DNA of 56,278 nt, from contig CAOJZU010000010.1 in NCBI GenBank assembly GCA_948466265.1, positions 1 to 56,278 on the forward strand, given 5' to 3'. A model generated the notes under the pieces. It made no database searches. It saw nothing but the letters and a program-made list of their open reading frames with translations, and was not told where the DNA came from. Positions within the stretch are counted from its first letter, which is position 1; each line of letters opens with the position of its first letter. This DNA comes from an uncultured Clostridium sp. (GTDB lineage: Bacteria > Bacillota_A > Clostridia > TANB77 > CAG-508). This document shows, in pieces, positions 32,050 to 40,279 of the stretch. The position numbers and the translations under genes were made by a program.

Positions 32050-32080
32050 TATAATATTATGATAAAAGGAAGGGAATTAG

Positions 32081-33873
32081 ATGGTACGATATGAAAGTGG
32101 CTTGATTGAAGATATTAAAGCAAGTATTAATATAGTTGATATAGTTTCTGAATATGTAACTTTAAAAAGACAAGGTAGAAATTATTTTGGATTGTGCCCA
32201 TTTCATAGTGAAAAATCTCCATCTTTTTCAGTGTCTGAATCTAAGCAGATTTTCCATTGCTTTGGATGTGGTGTGCGGAGGAGATGTAGTAGGCTTCCTA
32301 AAGAAAATTGAAAATATAGATTTTAAAGAAGCAATTGAAATACTTGCTGATAGATCAAATATTACTTTACCAAAAGTAGAACTTCGGAGAAGAAGAACAG
32401 AAAAAGTTACTTTTGAAGGAGAAGGTATTTGAGGTAAATAAAGTTGCTGCTGAATATTTTCATAATAATTTATATACTCCAAAGGCAAAACAAGCGCAGG
32501 AATATGTAAAATCACGAAAACTTGACAATAATGCTTTGAAGAAATTTCAGATAGGTTATTCTGGAAATTTTGATGATCTATATCAGGAGCTAAAGAAAAA
32601 AGGCTTTAATGATGAGGAAATATTTGAATCTAGATTAGTATTAAAGTCGAAAAATGGCATGCCAAATGATGCTTTTAAAAAGAGAATTATGTTTCCAATA
32701 GTGGATGTAAAAGACAGAGTAATTGCTTTTGGCGGGAGGGCTTTAGATGATTCTAAGCCAAAATATATAAATTCTCCTGATACTATATGTTACAATAAAG
32801 GTAGAAATCTATATGCTTTAAATATTGCAAAAAAAACAGATAAAGACTATTTTATAATGTGTGAAGGCTATATGGATGTTATATCACTTCATCAAAGGGG
32901 AATAGATAATGTTGTAGCATCTCTTGGGACAGCGCTTACAGGGGAACAAGGTAGACTTTTAAAAAGATACAAATCAAAGATTATAATTGGTTATGATTCA
33001 GATGCCGCAGGACAAGGTGCAACAATGAGAGGCCTTGATATTTTGCAAAGCCTTGGTTACGATATTAGAATATTACAACTTGAAGGAGCAAAAGATCCAG
33101 ATGAGTTTGTGATAAAATATGGAGTAGGAAGATTTGAACTTTATCTAAAGAATGCTATATCATTAGCAGAATTTAAAGTTAAAAATATAAAGCAAGATTT
33201 AGATTTAAGTCAAGCAAATGATAAAATTAAATTCCTAAATGAAACTTGTAAGATATTACTTAAAATTCAAAATAAGTTTGAAAAAGAAGTATATATCGAA
33301 AAGATTTCAGAAACTCATGGGATTTCAAAAGAGGCAATATATGGTGAACTAAACAAACTTGAATATGCAACTTCTAAAGGCGACAAGATATTAACTAGAA
33401 ATCATGAAACTGTAAATAGAACTAATACAAGAAAAGAAAAAGAAGACACGAGTATTAGTACATCAAGAGAAAACCTTATGATACTTTTACTTATAAATGA
33501 AGGACAAAATGTTTATCAAAAAATCAAAGACGAAATATCTCCAAAAGATTTCAAGAATGAAGCAAATAGGGATATTGCCCAAATTTTATATAATGAACTT
33601 GAAAAGGGAGAACTTAGTAATGTGATTGGATTATTTGAAAGACAAGAATCGCTTTTAAGTCACATTACATACATATTGTCAAAGGAGATTGAGTTAAGTG
33701 ATGTAGATAAGGCAATAGAGGATATAAAAGATAAGTTTATTAAAGAAAAGTTTCAAGAGGAAAAAGCAGAAATACTTAAAAAATTAGTTTCAAATGATTT
33801 AGATAAAGAAGAAGCAAAAGCTTTAGAAGTTAGACTTAAAGAAATAAGCAAAAAATTAGTTAATTTGAAGTAA
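32081..33873 (+). CDS. dnaG: DNA primase DnaG (2 CGGN shifts)
   Basis: Primase making RNA primers at the replication fork; 596 residues reconstructed. ATG 32081 follows GGAAGGG. The N-terminal CHC2 zinc domain has [11 protein letters not shown] and HCFGCG (~40-64). The TOPRIM domain has [14 protein letters not shown] (~265-280) and the DSDAAG acidic motif, followed by a helicase-binding C-terminus. Shifts at CGG 32276-32278 (after GTG) and 32385-32387 (after CTT) give Gly66 and Gly102. The first rebuilds the invariant zinc-domain sequence GCGVG-GDVVGF, only a few residues from the last zinc cysteine. Primase is essential, so these shifts must be productive in the cell. It is 13 bases from rpoD. 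Confidence 0.95.
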
Positions 33874-33886
33874 AGGAGGCCTAAAA

Positions 33887-35230
33887 ATGAGTAAACAAGA
33901 AGAAAAAAATAATAATACTAAAAACAAAGTAACTGAAAAAGTAGCTAAAGAAGTTACTAAAAAGTCTGAAAAAGCTACAGTAAAGAAACAGGCTTCTACA
34001 AAGGAAAATACAAAAAAAGTAGATAAGGAAGTAAAGAAAGTGGCACCTTCAAAAGAAAAAGAAGAAAAAAAGAATATCTTAAAAGAGGAAAAGGCAAAAT
34101 TAAAGGCTAAAAAGGAAGAAACTAGCGAAGATAAAAAAGTAGAGCCAATGACAGATAAGGAAAGAGTAGATAAAATTTTATCAAGGGCAAAAGAAAAAGG
34201 AAGTATTACTTATGGAGAACTTGCTTCTGAACTTGAAGACGTAAATCCAGAAGAAATAGATAAAGTTTTTGATGCATTTGAGGAAATTGGTGTAGATCTT
34301 TTAAAGGATGATTTTGAAGATGTAGAGCCTGACATTGATGAATTAGAGAGTATAGAAGAGGTAGATATTAGTGATACAGCAATTACTGATATAGATGGCA
34401 TAAATATAGATGATCCAGTAAGAATGTATTTAAGAGAAATAGGAAAAATTCCACTTCTTACATATGAAGAAGAATTAGAACTTGCTGAGAAAATAATTGA
34501 TGGAGATGAGGAAGCAAAGCAAAAACTTGCTGAGTCAAACTTAAGATTAGTAGTAAGTATAGCTAAAAAATATTTAGGAAGAGGAATGTTGTTCTTGGAT
34601 CTAATACAAGAGGGTAATATGGGACTTATTAAGGCTGTAGAGAAATTTGACTATGAAAAAGGATTTAAGTTTAGTACTTATGCAACATGGTGGATAAGAC
34701 AAGCTATAACTAGAGCTATAGCAGACCAAGCAAGAACTATTAGAATACCAGTGCATATGGTAGAAACTATAAATAAACTTATACGTACATCTAGACATTT
34801 GCTTCAAAGATTAGGACGTGAACCTACCCCAGAAGAATTATCTGCTGAACTTGAGATGCCAATTGATAAGGTTATGGAAATACAAAAAATTGCACAAGAT
34901 CCAGTGTCGCTTGAAACACCAATAGGTGAAGAAGATGATAGCCACCTAGGAGATTTTATTCCAGATGAAGATTCTCCAGCTCCTCAAGATTCAGCTGCAT
35001 ATACTTTACTAAAAGAACAGTTAGAAGATGTTATGAATACATTAACTCCTAGAGAGGCAAAAGTTTTAAAGCTTAGATTTGGACTTGAAGATGGAAAAGC
35101 AAGAACCCTTGAGGAAGTTGGTAGAGTATTTGAAGTTACAAGAGAGAGAATTAGACAAATAGAGGCAAAGGCTTTAAGAAAACTTAGACATCCAAGCCGT
35201 AGTAAAAAGCTAAGAGATTATATGAATTAG
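33887..35230 (+). CDS. rpoD: primary sigma factor RpoD/SigA
   Basis: 447 residues. An unusually long Lys/Glu-rich N-terminal tail (~1-85) precedes sigma region 1.1 (~88-150). Region 1.2 has [18 protein letters not shown], region 2 has [28 protein letters not shown], region 3 follows, and region 4 has [14 protein letters not shown] and [19 protein letters not shown]. It starts at ATG 33887 behind AAAGGAGG. It directs RNA polymerase to housekeeping promoters such as the TTGACA/TATAAT pairs seen here. There is no in-frame CGG in this highly expressed gene. Confidence 0.97.
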   Translation: MSKQEEKNNNTKNKVTEKVAKEVTKKSEKATVKKQASTKENTKKVDKEVKKVAPSKEKEEKKNILKEEKAKLKAKKEETSEDKKVEPMTDKERVDKILSRAKEKGSITYGELASELEDVNPEEIDKVFDAFEEIGVDLLKDDFEDVEPDIDELESIEEVDISDTAITDIDGINIDDPVRMYLREIGKIPLLTYEEELELAEKIIDGDEEAKQKLAESNLRLVVSIAKKYLGRGMLFLDLIQEGNMGLIKAVEKFDYEKGFKFSTYATWWIRQAITRAIADQARTIRIPVHMVETINKLIRTSRHLLQRLGREPTPEELSAELEMPIDKVMEIQKIAQDPVSLETPIGEEDDSHLGDFIPDEDSPAPQDSAAYTLLKEQLEDVMNTLTPREAKVLKLRFGLEDGKARTLEEVGRVFEVTRERIRQIEAKALRKLRHPSRSKKLRDYMN

Positions 35231-35246
35231 AAAGGAAGTACGGAGC

Positions 35247-35564
35247 ATGCCAAAAAATAAAGAGACAAAGGATAAAATTTCTTTTACTGGATTTGATCCA
35301 GTTGAAACTCCAGAAGAAATAATAGCTGCTGATAAGAATACCCAAAGAAGAGAAGCATTTAAAGAGGCTTATAAAATAGCTATGACTATTGTACCAAATT
35401 ATTTCTTAACGCTAAAAAAACATAAACCTAATTCTGGTGGGACAGGTGGAGGCTTTTCTCAAGAAATTAAAATTACTCCAGAAAGTATCAAAGTTGAGAC
35501 CAAAGGAGAAAATGTCACCAAAGGAAAAGAAGAGCAAAAGCAAAAAGAATTAGGAGACGATTAA
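35247..35564 (+). CDS. hypothetical protein downstream of rpoD
   Basis: 105-residue soluble, charged protein; ATG 35247 lies 16 bases after the rpoD stop with AAAGGAAG between. The central segment REAFKEAYKIAMTIVPNYFLTLKKHKP may be a helical pair. A glycine-rich linker (SGGTGGGF) and a disordered KE-rich tail follow. Not recognised. The ACGGAG just before its start is untranslated. Confidence 0.65.
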   Translation: MPKNKETKDKISFTGFDPVETPEEIIAADKNTQRREAFKEAYKIAMTIVPNYFLTLKKHKPNSGGTGGGFSQEIKITPESIKVETKGENVTKGKEEQKQKELGDD

Positions 35565-35583
35565 TAAATAGTATAATAGATTT

Positions 35584-35620
35584 AAGCCCAGGCTCAGTTT
35601 TTAACTGTACTTGGGCTTTT
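35584..35620 (+). terminator. intrinsic terminator after dnaG-rpoD operon
   Basis: AAGCCCA (35584-35590) pairs with TGGGCTT (35612-35618), with an additional CAG/CTG inner stem and a short T-run. Confidence 0.75.
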
Positions 35621-35659
35621 AAGATGTGATAAAGTTTAGAAAACTTCATTTTTTTAGAT

Positions 35660-36460
35660 TCATATCAGATTTTCATCTTCAATTAGTTGCAATCCAATTT
35701 TTAAAGAGCGTGCATGGGAACAATAGATTTTGCAGGTTGTAACATCTGCGAGTATCTGAGAATATACAGGTACGATACCATCTCCATGAATTTGCATATG
35801 CCAGTCCAAGAAAAGCAAAAATAAATCAATTAAGTCTTTGCAATATGTAATTTTAGAAAGCTCAGATATTATATTTATATGTTTTTTACATTTGGGCTTA
35901 GGTACACCCTGAGCAATCCGTGTAGTTATTGTAATATCTTTATCTACATTGTGATTGCTAAACCTTCGACGGTATATAGGCATAAATGGTTTGAACTTTG
36001 AGATGTGTTCAAGGGTATCTTTGTCTGTGATAATTGTTCCTGAAAATGGAGCAGATATTGTAACAAGAATTACTTTTGCTTTGCAAGTTTCAGTTGCCAT
36101 TGCCGCACATACTCCGCATTTAGAGTGGCCGGCTAAAATTATATCACTGTAGGCATAGTTACACTGTAAGTCATCTATAAAACTTGCAATGTCTACTGAA
36201 GCAGCTCTTAAAGAACTTGCTTGAAATGTGAAATAGAATGCATAAACTGTGTAATCTTTGTTAAGATTAATATCAAATGTATGCATACTAGGGTCATGTT
36301 TGTATACAATACCATCATGTGTTACATTCAATGAATGTCCATTTCCTATGATATAGCATTTGCTATCCTTTTTTCCTTCTTGCACCTTTTGAATAACAAC
36401 GTTGTTAGTTCGATGTACAAATCCTTTTAAATAACAGCCACTTTTAATTAACCGTTTCAA
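35660..36460 (-). CDS. lipase-like alpha/beta hydrolase in an accessory island (CGG read as Arg)
   Basis: A 266-residue protein on the minus strand. TTG 36460 is preferred because AAAGGAGG lies 9 bases upstream; the longer version would place that site inside the coding sequence. GHSKCG fits the GxSxxG nucleophile elbow of lipase-type hydrolases, and HGDGIVP near the C-terminus could supply the acid and context of the triad. No signal peptide is seen. Two in-frame CGG codons (36454-36452 and 35920-35918, minus) must be read as ordinary Arg. Reading them as CGGN would stop translation after three residues at the first. Arg is often CGT, CGA or CGG here, unlike the AGA-rich neighbours, suggesting recent acquisition. 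Confidence 0.6.
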   Translation of the reverse strand: MKRLIKSGCYLKGFVHRTNNVVIQKVQEGKKDSKCYIIGNGHSLNVTHDGIVYKHDPSMHTFDINLNKDYTVYAFYFTFQASSLRAASVDIASFIDDLQCNYAYSDIILAGHSKCGVCAAMATETCKAKVILVTISAPFSGTIITDKDTLEHISKFKPFMPIYRRRFSNHNVDKDITITTRIAQGVPKPKCKKHINIISELSKITYCKDLIDLFLLFLDWHMQIHGDGIVPVYSQILADVTTCKIYCSHARSLKIGLQLIEDENLI

Positions 36461-36566
36461 TGAATGAATCCTCCTTTGCATTAGCAATTAGTTGTTTTAC
36501 AAATTACCTAAATATATAGGGTAATAAATATTATATATCAATTTACATAAGAATGCAATGACCAAT

Positions 36567-36595
36567 TTGCATTCTACATAATTAAGTGATATAAT
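36567..36595 (+). promoter_or_regulatory. putative promoter for the 36.6 kb gene
   Basis: TTGCAT (36567-36572), 17-base spacer, TATAAT (36590-36595), 51 bases before the ATG at 36647. Confidence 0.55.
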
Positions 36596-36646
36596 AAACT
36601 AGATTTGCAATAGTATAAGTTAATAATTTCAGTCAGGAGGATACTT

Positions 36647-37057
36647 ATGAAAAACATAAAATTTGCAACACGGAGACTAACAATTATATCTACAAATACC
36701 ATCTTAAATACCGATTATGATAAGCCTTTTTGTGAATTGCTTATTTGCTTTGATAAAAAAGAATATAATTGGGAATTTGCACTTGAGGGAACAGAAAGGG
36801 TATATTCAGATATTCGTATTGTCCAAAATTTATATGATTTATTAAAGTGTAATGGCACTTTAGAAATGAATGGGCGAAAAATACGAGTGCTATTATACAA
36901 AACAAGAACTTATAAAGGTACATGGGTTGATGGATGGGAAATTGCTGGATATGGCGCCTATAATTCTGATAGGTTTATGAGTCTAATATTTGAGAAACCT
37001 ATTATGAAAAGGGGGAAGCTTGAAAAAATATGCACTGAAATTAATAGGTGTTGGTAG
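36647..37057 (+). CDS. unknown protein in accessory island (CGG read as Arg)
   Basis: 136 residues from ATG 36647 with a strong AGGAGG and its own promoter; mixed alpha/beta, no membrane segment. Codon 9 is CGG at 36671-36673. The CGGN rule would give ACA-(C)GGA-GAC-TAA and stop after ten residues, so the gene makes sense only if CGG is a triplet, or it is dead in this host. There is no good alternative start downstream of the CGG. Not recognised. Confidence 0.6.
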   Translation: MKNIKFATRRLTIISTNTILNTDYDKPFCELLICFDKKEYNWEFALEGTERVYSDIRIVQNLYDLLKCNGTLEMNGRKIRVLLYKTRTYKGTWVDGWEIAGYGAYNSDRFMSLIFEKPIMKRGKLEKICTEINRCW

Positions 37058-37077
37058 TATTGACATCTAGAAATTGG

Positions 37078-37103
37078 GAGCAATCTTAAAAAATTGCTCT
37101 CTT
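37078..37103 (+). terminator. intrinsic terminator
   Basis: GAGCAAT (37078-37084) pairs with ATTGCTC (37093-37099), followed by TCTTTTG and a T-run. Confidence 0.65.
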
Positions 37104-37128
37104 TTGTTTTATTAAACTAAATAAAAAA

Positions 37129-37147
37129 GTGCAACAACTTGTTGTAC
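37129..37147. repeat. 19-bp imperfect palindrome
   Basis: GTGCAACAA and TTGTTGTAC flank a central C, with one mismatched pair. It lies in the ~300-base gap between the unknown gene and the toxin promoter. It could be an operator, but nothing nearby shows which gene it would control. The rest of this gap holds no credible gene. Confidence 0.3.
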
Positions 37148-37352
37148 AAATTTTGGTATCTGAGCTAGAGACGTATGCGAAATCTAGTAGGCAAAAAAAT
37201 ACCTATTTCAACTCTTGAATTTAGTCATTTCAACGAATTGCACGCTTCGTATATACAAGGTGGAGTTTTTTAACTATAAATATATAGTGACATAATATTT
37301 TGGTTTTGTAAGAGATATTCAAAAAATTATTAAGAAAATTTGTTTTGTTTGC

Positions 37353-37381
37353 TTGTATTTTGTAAAATAATGTTGTATAGT
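37353..37381 (+). promoter_or_regulatory. promoter of the toxin mRNA
   Basis: TTGTAT (37353-37358), 17-base spacer, TATAGT (37376-37381). Transcription would start near 37388 and give a ~100-base leader before the toxin ATG. Confidence 0.5.
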
Positions 37382-37493
37382 TATAAACATAGAAATGAGA
37401 AAAGCAGAGTGCGTTACCACCTTTTAACTCTTTGATGTTTACAAACTACTCCAAGGCTTTTAGCTTTGAGACTGAATATGGGGGTGGTGGTCT

Positions 37494-37607
37494 ATGGCAA
37501 ACAGTTTAATTATAGTAACTTATTTATTGTTTTACTCTTTAATTGCGACAGCGATTATAAATATTGCCTTGTTCATCATCATTTTGGTATTACTACATAG
37601 GCAATAA
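37494..37607 (+). CDS. type I toxin, small hydrophobic peptide
   Basis: A 37-residue peptide from ATG 37494, directly after the strong site GGGGGTGG. It has a polar start (MANS), one continuous hydrophobic helix spanning almost the entire peptide, and a short basic end (LLHRQ). This matches the TxpA/holin-like class of membrane-acting type I toxins in size and build. An antisense RNA gene faces its 3' end (separate entry) and a terminator follows. The family name is inferred from architecture, not alignment. Confidence 0.7.
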   Translation: MANSLIIVTYLLFYSLIATAIINIALFIIILVLLHRQ

Positions 37608-37652
37608 AAAATAAGTCATTCTGCTCTACCAAAGTACATGACTTATTTTTTT
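37606..37652. terminator. bidirectional terminator shared by toxin mRNA and antisense RNA
   Basis: AAAAAATAAGTCAT (37606-37619) pairs with ATGACTTATTTTTT (37638-37651), an 18-base loop, T-run right and A-run left. It can end the toxin transcript on the + strand and the antisense RNA on the - strand. Confidence 0.75.
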
Positions 37653-37693
37653 ATCTTGGTGGTAGCCACTCTGTGGCTCTCATTTCTTTATTT
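37606..37693 (-). ncRNA. antisense RNA antitoxin
   Basis: Inferred transcript of ~90 bases starting near 37693 from the minus-strand promoter at 37728-37700 and ending at the shared terminator. It is fully complementary to the toxin mRNA 3' UTR, including the segment that would pair with the leader. It also contains its own GTGGCT/AGCCAC hairpin. This arrangement is that of RatA-type antitoxins, which trigger degradation or block translation of the toxin message. Confidence 0.6.
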
Positions 37694-37699
37694 AATAAA

Positions 37700-37728
37700 A
37701 TTATACATTGTTTTTTTTAGTTTGTCAA
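37700..37728 (-). promoter_or_regulatory. consensus promoter of the antisense RNA
   Basis: On the minus strand: TTGACA (37728-37723), exactly 17 bases, TATAAT (37705-37700). A perfect sigma-A match, pointing into the toxin 3' end. Confidence 0.75.
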
Positions 37729-37811
37729 GAGAGCCAGTTCAATGTTTTTTATTATAGAAAATATTAGAAAAATGTATTAATAGAATAGTAAAGTGATGGG
37801 AGAGAAGAACT

Positions 37812-38672
37812 TTGTTACAGAAATTAGAAGAAGAGGTATTACTAATTATATTAGAAAAATATGATGAAAATAAAAAAAGACATATCTCAGGATATTATAG
37901 TGAGTTTCCAGAATATATGCAATTTAGTATAGAAGATTCTATACATAAATTAAAAGATTTTGGGTATTTAGCTTGTAATTTTTCGACTTTATCTAGATGG
38001 GAAGTTATATTAAGTCCAGATGGCTTATCATATTTTGAAAAGAAAGGAATGAGAAAGGAATTGTTTGAGGAATTACCAGATAATGCAAAAGAACTACTAG
38101 AAGAATTAATAAAAAGAGAAATAGAAAAGGGTGAAATAGATGAATTGTTAAGAAATAAAATAAAAGATGATATAACAGACAAAATAGTGAGAGGGATTAT
38201 AGGAACGTTAAGACATAATGGTTTGCTAAATGTAAGTTGGGCGGATGATACTGTTTATTATGCAGAATTAACTAATGCTGGAAGAACTTATTTTGAAAGG
38301 GAGAAAAAATATATGGAACAAATAGAAAAAGCGGGTAAACCATCAATAAATATAGACAATATAACAAACACAGGATTTCTAAATATGGGTAGTATTATAG
38401 ATTCAAGTATTATAATAAATAATTCTGTTGAACAGATAGAAAAAGAGATAGAGAAAAAAGGAAATGAAGATAAAGAAGAATTAAGACAAATATTACAAGA
38501 AGTTAAAGATTATATAGATAATATAAATATTACAAAAAACGTAGCAAAAAACACAGGACTTTTTAAAAGAATAGGAAATCATTTAAATAAACATCAATGG
38601 TTCTATAGTCAAATAATTGGACTTTTAGGACAAACATTATTATTAGGTATGGGAAATCAGATACAATTGTAG
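37812..38672 (+). CDS. hypothetical protein, possible winged-helix N-terminal half
   Basis: 286 residues from TTG 37812, with GGGAGAGAAG upstream. The N-terminal ~165 residues read like two similar winged-helix units: IHKLKDFGYLAC...LSPDGLSYFEKK and IGTLRHNGLLNVS...LTNAGRTYFEREK. A polar, Asn/Ile-rich section (~175-210), a coiled coil (~212-250) and a weakly hydrophobic end (SQIIGLLGQTLLLGMG) follow. Its place beside the toxin-antitoxin locus suggests an accessory function, possibly defence, but this is a guess. It contains no in-frame CGG. Confidence 0.65.
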   Translation: MLQKLEEEVLLIILEKYDENKKRHISGYYSEFPEYMQFSIEDSIHKLKDFGYLACNFSTLSRWEVILSPDGLSYFEKKGMRKELFEELPDNAKELLEELIKREIEKGEIDELLRNKIKDDITDKIVRGIIGTLRHNGLLNVSWADDTVYYAELTNAGRTYFEREKKYMEQIEKAGKPSINIDNITNTGFLNMGSIIDSSIIINNSVEQIEKEIEKKGNEDKEELRQILQEVKDYIDNINITKNVAKNTGLFKRIGNHLNKHQWFYSQIIGLLGQTLLLGMGNQIQL

Positions 38673-38798
38673 GAAAGACTTGCAAATTTCTATAATTATA
38701 TATGCTACTAATTATAAAATTAAAATTCTACTGCATTAAAGATTATAAAAATAAATTCTAGAGTGCTTATATATCAAGCATTCCAGAATTTGCTTATT

Positions 38799-38875
38799 TG
38801 GTAGCGAAGGAGGGAATCGAACCCACGACACTGCGGGTATGAACCGCATGCTCTAGCCAACTGAGCTACTTCGCC
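38799..38875 (-). tRNA. tRNA-Met (CAT), elongator type
   Basis: Full cloverleaf on the minus strand. Acceptor GGCGAAG pairs with CTTCGCT, the D arm is AGCTCAGTTGGCTAGAGCA, and the anticodon loop TTCATAC has anticodon CAT. The T arm is GTGGGTTCGATTCCCTC and CCA is encoded. The acceptor is paired at position 1, so it is not the initiator form. The anticodon loop is a normal 7 bases. Confidence 0.93.
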
Positions 38876-38963
38876 ATAAATATTACTTTACTATTATAAA
38901 TGCATATCCTAGATTTGTCAATAAGTTTCGCAAAATTTCATATGCAAAAATAAGACAAGTAAT

Positions 38964-39122
38964 CTATTTTTTCTTTTCATTTGGAATAACAATTTTTTTA
39001 TTTGTTTTTTTATCGGTTTTAGGTTTACTAGCTGATATATGAGTATATACAGGAGAAATATCTAAATCTTCAGCATTACCAGAAACAATTTCAATATTTT
39101 TTTTATCATTGTTAGAGCTCAT
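38964..39122 (-). CDS. small charged protein of unknown function
   Basis: 52 residues; ATG 39122 is chosen because GGGGAGG lies 6 bases upstream on the minus strand, rather than the longer in-frame start 13 codons earlier. The sequence is polar, with IEIVSGNAEDLDISPVYTHI followed by a KTDKKTNKK tail. No membrane segment. Not recognised. Confidence 0.6.
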   Translation of the reverse strand: MSSNNDKKNIEIVSGNAEDLDISPVYTHISASKPKTDKKTNKKIVIPNEKKK

Positions 39123-39190
39123 AAAAACCTCCCCAAATTCAATATAATCTAATAATAACACATTAATATAAAAAATTCAAGTACAAAAAA

Positions 39191-39217
39191 TTAGCACTCT
39201 CGTATTGACAGTGCTAA
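39191..39217 (+). promoter_or_regulatory. CIRCE element (HrcA operator)
   Basis: TTAGCACTC, 9 bases, CAGTGCTAA: one mismatch from the CIRCE consensus TTAGCACTC-N9-GAGTGCTAA. It overlaps the -35 region of the hsp20 promoter, as expected for HrcA repression of heat-shock genes. Confidence 0.85.
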
Positions 39218-39233
39218 AAATAAGAGATATAAT
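39205..39233 (+). promoter_or_regulatory. consensus sigma-A promoter of hsp20
   Basis: TTGACA (39205-39210), exactly 17 bases, TATAAT (39228-39233). The -35 lies inside the CIRCE element. The leader to the ATG is ~95 bases. Confidence 0.85.
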
Positions 39234-39333
39234 ATTGGTATATTAAAAAGTACTTTTTAAAATAATATTAATAATGTGCTTAACCTTTTAAAGGTGTCAA
39301 CACATAAAAGTTAAATCGAAGGAGGAATTAATT

Positions 39334-39753
39334 ATGATGATGATACCAAGAAAAAGAAATTTTGATATTTTCGATACTTTTTTTGACGATCCATTTTTTG
39401 AAGGAGGGAAAAGAAAACACCAAGATATAATGAAGACAGACATTAAAGAAAAAGATGGAAATTATATTTTGGAAATAGATGTACCTGGATATAATAAAGA
39501 AAATATACAAATTGAGTTGGAAAATGGATATTTAACAGTGACTGCAAAGGCAAATAATACAATAGATGAAGAAAAGGATGGATATATTTACAAAGAAAGA
39601 TATGTTGGTGAGTGTTCAAGAAGTTTTTATGCAGGTGAAAATATTAAAGAAGATGATGTTAAGGCAAATTTCAAAAATGGAACTTTAGTATTAACATTTC
39701 CAAAAGAAGAAACCAAAAAAATAGAAAATAAAAAAATTATAACAATAGAATAG
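39334..39753 (+). CDS. Hsp20/alpha-crystallin small heat-shock protein
   Basis: 139 residues from ATG 39334 after GGAGG. A short N-terminal arm (FDIFDTFFDDPFFEGG) is followed by the alpha-crystallin domain with YILEIDVPGYNKENIQIELENG, ending in the conserved A-x-x-x-n-G-v-L-like strand (KANFKNGTLVLTFPKEE). ATP-independent holdase that binds unfolding proteins. It is controlled by the CIRCE element upstream, so it should be induced by heat through HrcA. No in-frame CGG. Confidence 0.93.
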   Translation: MMMIPRKRNFDIFDTFFDDPFFEGGKRKHQDIMKTDIKEKDGNYILEIDVPGYNKENIQIELENGYLTVTAKANNTIDEEKDGYIYKERYVGECSRSFYAGENIKEDDVKANFKNGTLVLTFPKEETKKIENKKIITIE

Positions 39754-39774
39754 CTATAAAAATTAATTATGTGA

Positions 39775-39827
39775 GACTAAGATTTTATGAATAAAGAATA
39801 TACTTAAAAATCTTAGTCCGTTTTTTT
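39775..39827 (+). terminator. intrinsic terminator after hsp20
   Basis: GACTAAGATTTT (39775-39786) pairs with AAAATCTTAGTC (39807-39818) around a 20-base loop, followed by seven T. Confidence 0.75.
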
Positions 39828-39858
39828 GTAAAAAATACAAAAATATGCTGAAAAAAAC

Positions 39859-39887
39859 TTGAATAAAAATAATATATGGGATATAAT
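39859..39887 (+). promoter_or_regulatory. putative promoter
   Basis: TTGAAT (39859-39864), 17-base spacer, TATAAT (39882-39887), 30 bases before the ATG at 39918. Confidence 0.55.
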
Positions 39888-39917
39888 AAACAATATGAAA
39901 GTATTTGGAGGACACAT

Positions 39918-40133
39918 ATGAAAAAGATGAATCCTGAAAGAGGTTCTATTTCAGTATTTGTAATAATAGCATTTATATTCTGTATGACTATACTTATAAA
40001 CATTTATTGGTCAAGTACAAACTATCAAGTTACAGTTTTACAGGCAGAACAAAGAATTCGAGAAATTTATGGCACAGATGTAAACAGAATTGATGAGATA
40101 AAAGATGCATTAGATTTAACAGAAGAAATATAA
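39918..40133 (+). CDS. small membrane protein with pilin/TadE-like N-terminus
   Basis: 71 residues from ATG 39918 behind TTGGAGG. A basic start (MKKMNPERGS) runs directly into one hydrophobic helix (ISVFVIIAFIFCMTILINIYW), then a 35-residue polar helix (QVTVLQAEQRIREIYG). The R-G-S/hydrophobic junction is reminiscent of TadE/Flp-type secreted pseudopilins, but there is no pilus gene nearby, so the call is tentative. It precedes minD by ~150 bases. The stretch between shows only an imperfect AAAAGC/GCTTTT inverted repeat. Confidence 0.6.
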   Translation: MKKMNPERGSISVFVIIAFIFCMTILINIYWSSTNYQVTVLQAEQRIREIYGTDVNRIDEIKDALDLTEEI

Positions 40134-40279
40134 AAAAACAAAAGCAAAATGTATTAAAAATATATGAAGATAAAAGGCAAAGTTTTAATATAGTTTTATC
40201 ATATAATAATATGTTTTGCTTTTTTATAAATATAGAAAAAATCGGCAATGATAAATTGCTTAGGATGGAGGAAAAAATA

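Larger units (their letters stand above)
37405..37673 (+). other. predicted 5'-3' UTR long-range pairing of the toxin mRNA
   Basis: CAGAGTGCGTTACCACC (37405-37421) in the leader is largely complementary to GGTGGTAGCCACTCTG (37658-37673) beyond the stop. The same ACCACC can also pair with GGTGGT in the ribosome binding site at 37483-37491. Type I toxin mRNAs are often held translationally silent by such end-to-end or leader-SD pairing. Seen by complementarity only. Confidence 0.45.

Noticed and set aside
35241..35246. CGG between rpoD and the next gene as a shift site
   Set aside because: It lies after the rpoD stop, in the leader of the following gene; rpoD already has its normal C-terminus. 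CGG at ~4619, 40243, 50968 and 51064 is likewise untranslated.
40211..40279. Longer N-terminus for MinD
   Set aside because: The ATG at 40280 has GGATGGAGG and gives the standard MinD start; the extension is hydrophobic non-family sequence.
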